DNA from: Deinococcus puniceus
Lineage (GTDB): Bacteria > Deinococcota > Deinococci > Deinococcales > Deinococcaceae
Assembly: GCF_001644565.1 (NCBI RefSeq)
Contig: NZ_CP011387.1
Coordinates: forward strand, 175,001 to 239,000
Direction: 5' to 3'
DNA length: 64,000 bases
Part shown: piece after piece, positions 58,887-64,000 of the stretch
How positions within the stretch are numbered: the first letter of the stretch is position 1
Layout of the letters: each line of letters starts with the position of its first letter
Notes under the pieces: model-generated
What the model saw: the letters and a program-made list of their open reading frames with translations, nothing else
Databases searched by the model: none
Told to the model about the DNA's origin: nothing
Made by a program: the position numbers and the translations under genes

Positions 58887-60095
58887 ATGACCTTCAATGC
58901 TTCAGGGCGGTCTGTGGCCCCTGAAGAGTCGTATGAACTGCCGCCTTCTGCCGCCGCCGCCGACTCTGCTGCCGAACATGCCGCCCTGAGTGCGCTGCTG
59001 GAGCTGAATGCCGCGCTGCTGGTGGCCCGCACGCCGACGCAAGTGGAAGAAGCCCTGACGCTGGGCGTGGTGGAACTGATGGCTGCCCGCTACGCCTACT
59101 TTCTGCGCTTCGATCCTCAGGCCGATACGCTGACCATTTCTACGGTGTCCAGAGAGCAATTTACCGATCCGGGGGCGAAGGCGTTGGGCTGGGTGCTGCG
59201 GCGCGGCGAGGGGCTGTCGTGGCAGGCCATAGAACAGGCCGAGCGGTTGGCAGTGGAAACCACAGCGGCAGGAGGAAGAACGGCGTGCTTGGGCCGAGCT
59301 GTCCTTCATCTTCCCGCCCACGATTTGCCCGCTCACGCCGTGCGGGTGGGTAACGCCCCCGATCAGGACGTGATGTTCGCGCCGCTGTTGACCCAAGACC
59401 GCCAAGTGCTGGGCGTGCTGACGCTGGGCCGAATCTCGCCGGGTTTTACGGCCCAAGACCGCGTACTGCTGGCTGCTTTTGCCAATGCCGGAACGCTGGC
59501 CCTAGAGCGTGCGCACGAGGAACGCCGCGCCGCCGAATCCCGCGAGGGCGCGATGCTGGCGCTGGGCATGGCGTTGGAAGCCCGCGACTTTGAGACGCAG
59601 GGCCACACGGAGCGCACGGTGGCGCTGGCTGAACGCCTTGGGGCGGCCCTGAACCTGAGCGCCGACGATCAGGACGCCCTGCGTCAGGGTGCGTATCTGC
59701 ACGACTTGGGCAAACTGAGCGTGCCCGACGGCGTGCTGCTGAAACCCGGCCCCCTGTCGCCCGAAGAACGCGCCCTGATTTGTACCCACACCGTGTTGGG
59801 CGAAGCGCTGGCCCGCCGCCTGCCCACTCTGCCCGCCGGAGCGCTGGCAATTGTGCGCTCTCACCACGAACGCTGGGACGGCGGCGGCTACCCAGACCGT
59901 TTGCACGGCACGCAAATTCCACTGCTGGCCCGAATCTTTGCCGTAGTAGACGTGTACGACGCCCTGACCCATGACCGTCCCTACCGCCCCGCTTTTTCTC
60001 TGATTCAGGCCAAAGCCATGTTGGAAGACGGGGCTGGCACGCATTTTGACCCGGAAGTGCTGCGGGCATTTTTGGGTTTACTGGACGGCGCTTGA
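58887..60095 (+). CDS. GAF-HD-GYP signalling protein (c-di-GMP phosphodiesterase type)
   Basis: 402 residues. An N-terminal GAF-like sensor (ALSALLELNAALLVARTPTQVEEALTLGVVELMAARYAYFLRFD to about residue 200) is followed by a HD-GYP domain: ALEARDFETQGHTERTVALAERLG, GAYLHDLGKLSVPDGVLLKPGPLSPEERALICTHTVLGEALA, ALAIVRSHHERWDGGGYPDRLHGTQIPLLARIFAVVDVYDALT. The HD pair and GYP triplet are intact, so c-di-GMP hydrolysis is likely. AGGAG is about 12 nt before the ATG. The 202-nt gap upstream contains a GACAA-AAAC-TTGTC inverted repeat (58716-58729). Confidence 0.92.
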   Translation: MTFNASGRSVAPEESYELPPSAAAADSAAEHAALSALLELNAALLVARTPTQVEEALTLGVVELMAARYAYFLRFDPQADTLTISTVSREQFTDPGAKALGWVLRRGEGLSWQAIEQAERLAVETTAAGGRTACLGRAVLHLPAHDLPAHAVRVGNAPDQDVMFAPLLTQDRQVLGVLTLGRISPGFTAQDRVLLAAFANAGTLALERAHEERRAAESREGAMLALGMALEARDFETQGHTERTVALAERLGAALNLSADDQDALRQGAYLHDLGKLSVPDGVLLKPGPLSPEERALICTHTVLGEALARRLPTLPAGALAIVRSHHERWDGGGYPDRLHGTQIPLLARIFAVVDVYDALTHDRPYRPAFSLIQAKAMLEDGAGTHFDPEVLRAFLGLLDGA

Positions 60096-60107
60096 GCTGA
60101 TTGGAGA

Positions 60108-60437
60108 AGATCTAAGGGTCTAGGGTCTGAGGGTTTAAGGAAGGGCAATCGCTAACGCTCACTTCCCCCCTCCCCAACCCTCCCCCGCAAGGGGAGAGGG
60201 AGTTAAAACCAGTCACCGCCACCTCACCACGTTCCCGCCCAACTCCGTGTGAGGCCGTCGTGCGTGAAACGCGCGGGCCAATTCCATCTTGGAATAAACT
60301 GGCAATTCCGCTTCAAAAGAACGATCTAGCCGACTTAAAACGCGACAAGATCAATCCTCCCGAGCGGAGCGCTTAGCTCCCCTGACCCCTGTGGGGGCGG
60401 GGGCTGGGGGGTGGGGGAGTGCCACGTAGGACACACC
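60108..60437 (-). repeat. Dispersed repeat R2, full copy (inverted)
   Basis: Begins TCTAAGGGTCTAGGGTC, then AGGGCAATCGCTAACGCTCA, a C-tract block, CGTGAAACGCGCGGGCCAATTC, TGGCAATTCCGCTTCAAAAG, GGATTGATC-type region and a second C/G-tract block. Matches 44,099-44,371 in reverse orientation, with an extra ~50 bp C-tract. Together with a short AT-poor stretch it fills the 504-bp gap 60096-60599, where no gene is seen. Confidence 0.75.
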
Positions 60438-60599
60438 CATTGACCCAAACCTTAACCCCTTTCTGACCGCAAACCCACCAAACCCCCAAGACCGCCTGAA
60501 GCTGAAGCAGAGGCGGCCTCATCTGCGCTGCCTATGCTGACCAAAACAGTGCTGGCCCGACTTCCATCCTCATCCCGTCAAGGTTACGCCGGAGACCCC

Positions 60600-61760
60600 A
60601 TGACCCTTACCCGAACCACCCTGATCCTGACAGCCCTGCTGCTCGGCGGCACGCAAGCCCAAACCGCCACTCCTACTGCGACGCCCACCGTAACGACAGC
60701 CACCACGCCCCAGACGGCGGCACAGGCAGCAGCCGAAGCGGGCGATTTGGCGGCCAAAGCACGCGCCACTTATCCGAAGGGCAGCGCCAGCATCGACCAA
60801 GACCTCTGGAAACGGGCCGCCGCTGCCGCAGAACGCGCCGTCGCAGCCGCGCCCAGCAATCCGGATTACCTGCGTCTGCGTGCCCAAATCTATACCGAAG
60901 TGGGCTTCTGGCGGCAGGCCGAACTGGGTTGGGAAGCGTACTTCCGCGCCGTACCAAACGGGGCAGCAGCGGCAGAAACGGCCAGCGCGGCCAGCGTGCA
61001 GTACAACCTCGGCTACTCGGCCTACACGCGCAATCAGCCCAGTCAGGCGGCGGCATTTTTCGCCAATTGCCTGAAACTAGACCCGGCCAGCGTGCCCTGT
61101 ACCACCTGGGCCGCACGCACGGCGCTGGAAGCGGGGAATTATGCACAGGCCCAGACCCTCTATGACCGGGCCTTGGTGCTGCAACCCGCCGACAAAACGC
61201 TGAGCTACTTCCGGGCGCTGGCGCAGAGTGCCGGACGCTACGGCCCCGCCGCCACCCGCGCTTTTAGCCGTGCTTATGGCGAGCTGGATGCGGGCCGCAA
61301 AGCCCAAGCCTTGGCCGGATTCCAGCAGGCCGCCGCTGACGCCCCCAATTTTGCCGAAGCGTGGCGCGAGGCGGGCAAACTGGCCCTTGAGCTGGGAGAC
61401 GCACCGGCGGCGTTGGCGGCCTACACGGGCGCGGCGGCCCTCCCCACCGCCACTGCCGCAGACCGCTACAACCTCTCGGTGGCGCAGGAAGGCGCGAGTG
61501 TGGGCCTGCGGGCAGTGCAGGCCTTCCGCGCTGCATATACCCGCTACACGGCAGGCGATAAAACGGCGGCTGAGACGGGCTTTTTGGAAGCTACCACCCT
61601 CAGCCCCAAGTATGCCAAAGCATGGGCATGGTTAGGCCGTACCCGCTACGAAACCCGCAACTTTGGCGGCGCGGCGCAGGCCTATGCACAGGCGGTGCAG
61701 CTTGACCCCAACGACAAGAGCAGCGCGTACTTTTTGCGGCTGGCACAACAAGGCAAGTAA
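60600..61760 (+). CDS. Exported TPR-repeat protein
   Basis: 386 residues with a signal peptide (MTLTRTTLILTALLLGGTQAQ). A Thr/Ala/Pro linker follows to about residue 45, then helical repeats of 34-residue TPR type, e.g. WRQAELGWEAYFRAVPNG, AAFFANCLKLDPASVPC, YAQAQTLYDRALVLQPADKTL, AWREAGKLALELGDAPAAL and YAKAWAWLGRTRYETRNFGGAAQAYAQAVQLDPND. TPRs bind partner proteins; none is indicated. Start at 60600 (CCGGAGA ribosome-binding site) is preferred to an upstream ATG at 60534 since it begins the signal peptide. Confidence 0.85.
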   Translation: MTLTRTTLILTALLLGGTQAQTATPTATPTVTTATTPQTAAQAAAEAGDLAAKARATYPKGSASIDQDLWKRAAAAAERAVAAAPSNPDYLRLRAQIYTEVGFWRQAELGWEAYFRAVPNGAAAAETASAASVQYNLGYSAYTRNQPSQAAAFFANCLKLDPASVPCTTWAARTALEAGNYAQAQTLYDRALVLQPADKTLSYFRALAQSAGRYGPAATRAFSRAYGELDAGRKAQALAGFQQAAADAPNFAEAWREAGKLALELGDAPAALAAYTGAAALPTATAADRYNLSVAQEGASVGLRAVQAFRAAYTRYTAGDKTAAETGFLEATTLSPKYAKAWAWLGRTRYETRNFGGAAQAYAQAVQLDPNDKSSAYFLRLAQQGK

Positions 61761-61763
61761 GTG

Positions 61764-61868
61764 GATCGTGAAGATGTGAAATTAATCTTTAGGATCGTTT
61801 CCAAAGTCTAGAGTCAAAATCTCTAACGCTCACGCCCATCTGCGCTTTTTCTAAGTTCCACGATTTAC
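61764..61868 (+). repeat. Dispersed repeat R3, copy 3
   Basis: GATCGTGAAGATGTGAAATT, AATCTTTAGGATCGTTTCC, CACGCCCATCTGCGC, AAGTTCCACG. Shares TGTGAAATTAATCTTTAGG with copy 2. It fills the gap between the convergent TPR and ispD genes. Confidence 0.7.
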
Positions 61869-61871
61869 CAT

Positions 61872-62567
61872 CTACGTTCGCGCCTCGCCGTCCCACACCG
61901 CCGCCACCGCTTCCGCCAGTGCCAAATCTCCCGGTGTCGTCACTTTAAACAGGCGGGCGTCACCGGGAATCAAGGCCACACGTTGCCCCAAACGGGCAAT
62001 GAGTCCGGCGTCGTCGGTGGCGGCGTGCCCCTCTTGTTGCGCCGATTCGTGGGCGGCCAGCAGCGCGGTGCGGCGAAAGCCTTGCGGCGTTTGCACGGCC
62101 CAGAGACCTTCGCGGGGGGTTAAGGTTCCCCAATCGGTGTTCTCCTTGGCCTGCACCAAGGTATCGGCTACAGGCAGCGCGGCGGTGGCGGCTCCCACGG
62201 CCCACGCGGCATCGGCCACTTCACGGATCACGCGGGTGGGCAAGAAGGGGCGGGCGGCATCGTGGATCAGTACCACATCGGCGTCGGTGGCCTGTAGTAG
62301 GGCCAATACGCTGGCTTGGCGGGTGTCGCCGCCCGCTATGGCCCTCGCCTGCATACCGTTTGGAAGCTGCATTCCAGCGGGCAGGGCCACCAGCACTTCA
62401 TCCACGTACGGGCTGAGGCAGACCACGCTGCGGGCCAGCAAACTCAGACCGCCCACTTCTACAAAAGCCTTTGGCCCCCGTCCCAGCCGTGTTCCAGACC
62501 CCGCCGCCGGAATCAGGGCAGCTATTTTGGGCTTGGAGTTTTGTTCGGCTACTTCTTGCCCAGTCAC
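61872..62567 (-). CDS. ispD: 2-C-methyl-D-erythritol 4-phosphate cytidylyltransferase
   Basis: About 231 residues. Third enzyme (MEP cytidylylation) of the non-mevalonate isoprenoid pathway, supplying carotenoid and quinone precursors. N-terminal nucleotide motif IAALIPAAGSGTRLGRGPKAFVEVGG; GGDTRQASVLALL; VLIHDAARPFLPTRVI, all family-typical. Start GTG at 62567 (VTGQEVAEQ) overlaps the ubiX stop by 3 nt; this is chosen because upstream codons lie inside ubiX. Other isp genes are absent. Confidence 0.93.
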   Translation of the reverse strand: MTGQEVAEQNSKPKIAALIPAAGSGTRLGRGPKAFVEVGGLSLLARSVVCLSPYVDEVLVALPAGMQLPNGMQARAIAGGDTRQASVLALLQATDADVVLIHDAARPFLPTRVIREVADAAWAVGAATAALPVADTLVQAKENTDWGTLTPREGLWAVQTPQGFRRTALLAAHESAQQEGHAATDDAGLIARLGQRVALIPGDARLFKVTTPGDLALAEAVAAVWDGEART

Positions 62568-63118
62568 TCCTTCCACCGCTTGAATCCCGGCACATCCAGC
62601 CGGAACTGATCCAGCACACGGGCCGTTACAAAGTGCAGCAACTCCTCTACACTTTCCGGCGCGTGATAGAAACCGGGGCTGGCAGTCATCACGGTGGCTC
62701 CGGCGTCGTGAACGGCCAAGAGGTTTTGCAGCATAGGGCGTGGCAAGGGGTCTTCTCGCACCACCATCACCAGCGGGCGGCGCTCCTTGAGGGTCACGTG
62801 GGCGGCCCGCGACACCAGATTGTCGGCAAAACCGTGCGCGACTTTGGCAAGAGTGCCCGCGCTGCACGGCACGATCAGCATTCCATCGGTGCGGTAGCTG
62901 CCACTGGCGACGCTGGCCGCCAGATCGCGGTCTTCATGCACGTGGGTCGCCAGCGCCGTCAGGTCAGGCAACTGCGGCCCGCCTTCGGCACTCATGACCC
63001 GTTTTGCGCCGCTGGACACCACCAGATGGGTTTCTACGCCCAGTTCATGCAGGGCACGCAACACGCCCACCGCATACGGAATGCCGCTGCCACCACTGAC
63101 TCCTACCACCAAGCGCAT
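62564..63118 (-). CDS. ubiX: Flavin prenyltransferase UbiX
   Basis: 184 residues. Makes the prenylated FMN cofactor of UbiD decarboxylases from FMN and dimethylallyl monophosphate. Family marks: MRLVVGVSGGSGIPYAVGVLRAL, THLVVSSGAKRVM, GMLIVPCSAGTLAKVAHGFADNLVSRAAHVTLKERRPLVMVVREDPLP, with the conserved SxxT-type and Glu/Arg residues. The matching UbiD is not in the window. Leaderless -10 TAGCCT is 6 nt before the ATG. Divergent from a P450 with only 41 nt between the start codons. Confidence 0.94.
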   Translation of the reverse strand: MRLVVGVSGGSGIPYAVGVLRALHELGVETHLVVSSGAKRVMSAEGGPQLPDLTALATHVHEDRDLAASVASGSYRTDGMLIVPCSAGTLAKVAHGFADNLVSRAAHVTLKERRPLVMVVREDPLPRPMLQNLLAVHDAGATVMTASPGFYHAPESVEELLHFVTARVLDQFRLDVPGFKRWKE

Positions 63119-63124
63119 GCGGTC

Positions 63125-63130
63125 AGGCTA
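63125..63130 (-). promoter_or_regulatory. Leaderless -10 hexamer of ubiX-ispD
   Basis: TAGCCT on the minus strand, 6 nt (GACCGC) before the ATG at 63118. Confidence 0.6.
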
Positions 63131-63147
63131 GCAGGCGGGCGCGGGGG

Positions 63148-63153
63148 TAGCCT
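63148..63153 (+). promoter_or_regulatory. Leaderless -10 hexamer of the right-edge P450
   Basis: TAGCCT, 6 nt (GTAGGC) before ATG at 63160. It is 17 bp from the divergent ubiX hexamer. Confidence 0.6.
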
Positions 63154-63159
63154 GTAGGC

Positions 63160-64000
63160 ATGACTGCAACTCCTGACAGTGCAGAAAACGGTGCAGAGCA
63201 ACTGATCGGCGCGTATTGGCAGGGCGCACACTTGCAAGACCCCCTGTTTTTAGAACGAATGCGGGCCGTCAATCCGGTGCTTTTATCGCCCACACACGGG
63301 CTGGCCGTCCTGACCGGACACGCCGAAATCACGGCGGCGCTGCGTCATCCCGACGTTCGCACCATCAAGTTTGAAGGCGGCGAGGGCTTCAGCCACACCG
63401 CCAGTTACGCGGTCATGAGTCCCATGATGCTGTTCCATGACGGCGGTAGTCATACGCGCCTGCGTTCGCTGGCCCAGCGGGCCTTTACCCCGCGTGTGCT
63501 GGAGGAAAGCCGAGAGTTTATTGCCGCCCTCACCGACGATCTACTGACCGAGGCTGCCGCCAGCACTGATCCAGAGGGAATAGACATCGTGCAGGCCGTC
63601 GCTTACCCCTTGCCTGTCACGGTCATCGTGAGGATGCTGGGCCTCACCGGAACAGACGCCGAACGCTTCCGGGCGTGGTCAGAAAGCGTGGCGGACTTGC
63701 TGGGCGGCGTGAATCTGCCCCCCGAACGCTGGGCACAAATTGAAGCCGATGCTCAGCAGATGCGCGAGTATTTCCGGACGCTGGCCGACGACCTGCGGGC
63801 CGAGCCACAACCGGGCCTGCTGAGTGCGCTGGCCGCCGCCGAAACCGAGGGGGAAGGCGGGGGCCGCCTGAGCAGCGCCGAACTGCTGGCAAACGCCGTG
63901 CTGCTCTTGGTGGCAGGCCACGAAACCACCAGCAACCTGATCGCCGGAAGCTTTCACGCCTTGGCCGAATATCCGGAGCAGCGGGCGTGGTTGGCCGCCG
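63160..64000 (+). CDS. Cytochrome P450, cut by the right edge
   Basis: The first 280 residues of a bacterial P450 are present, starting MTATPDSAENGAEQLIGAYW. Visible family marks are MLFHDGGSHTRLRSLAQRAFTPRVLEE (the C-helix HxxxR heme contact), VVRMLGL-type middle (VIVRMLGLTGTDAERF) and the I-helix LVAGHETTSN near residue 255. The ExxR motif and heme Cys loop lie beyond the window. Different from the carotenoid-cluster P450; resembles soluble CYP107-type enzymes. Divergent from ubiX. Substrate unknown. Confidence 0.92.
   Translation, partial: MTATPDSAENGAEQLIGAYWQGAHLQDPLFLERMRAVNPVLLSPTHGLAVLTGHAEITAALRHPDVRTIKFEGGEGFSHTASYAVMSPMMLFHDGGSHTRLRSLAQRAFTPRVLEESREFIAALTDDLLTEAAASTDPEGIDIVQAVAYPLPVTVIVRMLGLTGTDAERFRAWSESVADLLGGVNLPPERWAQIEADAQQMREYFRTLADDLRAEPQPGLLSALAAAETEGEGGGRLSSAELLANAVLLLVAGHETTSNLIAGSFHALAEYPEQRAWLAA

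Overview
The window looks like a chromosomal segment of a Deinococcus species. The evidence is high GC content, a cinA-ligT-recA operon, an HU protein with a Lys/Ala/Pro-rich N-terminal extension, the late deinoxanthin-type carotenoid genes (crtO, cruF, crtD and a CYP287-like P450), a bacillithiol-type deacetylase, and many start codons lying only about 6 nt after a TANNNT -10 hexamer (leaderless transcription, common in this genus). No rRNA, tRNA or CRISPR array was seen. Function calls come from reading motifs; no database search was run.

Layout. 1-2.3 kb: osmoprotectant-type ABC importer (ATPase cut by the left edge). 2.5-10.8 kb: HU, a ThiF/MoeB-like E1 enzyme, a dynamin-like GTPase, an acetyltransferase/SnoaL pair and three unassigned proteins. 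11-14.3 kb: cinA-ligT-recA. 14.3-16 kb: bioY and birA. 16.1-18.1 kb: a phosphomutase-like metalloenzyme and trpF, separated by a dense DnaA-box cluster. 18.4-23.1 kb: lower cobalamin pathway (cobT, cobU, NmrA-like gene, cobC, cobS) headed by a DtxR/MntR-type regulator. 23.3-28.2 kb: an ECF sigma cassette, then a DUF1800/DUF1501/cytochrome-like trio. 28.4-36.9 kb: a TetR regulator and a TolC-TolC-HlyD-RND efflux set, with the same 22-bp operator at both promoters. 37-47.5 kb: metalloprotease, SRPBCC protein, TetR, hisC, a CxxxCxxC protein, a PstS-like protein, an orphan Hen1 methyltransferase, an MFS carrier, a bshB1-like deacetylase and GrpB. 47.6-54.6 kb: the carotenoid cluster. 54.9-57.1 kb: an AT-rich island. 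57.2-64 kb: cobA-hemD fusion, HD-GYP, TPR protein, ispD, ubiX and a second P450 cut by the right edge.

The most distinctive locus is the AT-rich island. A gene for a double-glycine-leader peptide (bacteriocin or signal precursor type) is split by a 1,189-bp insertion sequence with 14-bp perfect inverted ends and a 4-bp target duplication. Removing the element in silico restores an uninterrupted 92-codon frame. Its upstream region holds a 14-bp tandem repeat and a perfect palindrome, and a 53-residue two-helix membrane protein follows, so the island resembles a peptide/immunity module inactivated by transposition.

Second is the DnaA-box cluster at 17,059-17,227: four perfect TTATCCACA boxes and two one-mismatch boxes in 169 bp, with no dnaA or dnaN in the window. 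Third is a set of dispersed non-coding repeats: a structured ~110-150 bp element (six copies), a ~270-330 bp element (two full copies plus partial ones) and a ~105 bp element (three copies).

Together the genes cover DNA repair, tetrapyrrole/B12 and biotin supply, efflux, thiol redox chemistry and protective carotenoid synthesis, much of it expressed from compact leaderless promoters, some of which reuse the TAG stop codon of the gene upstream.
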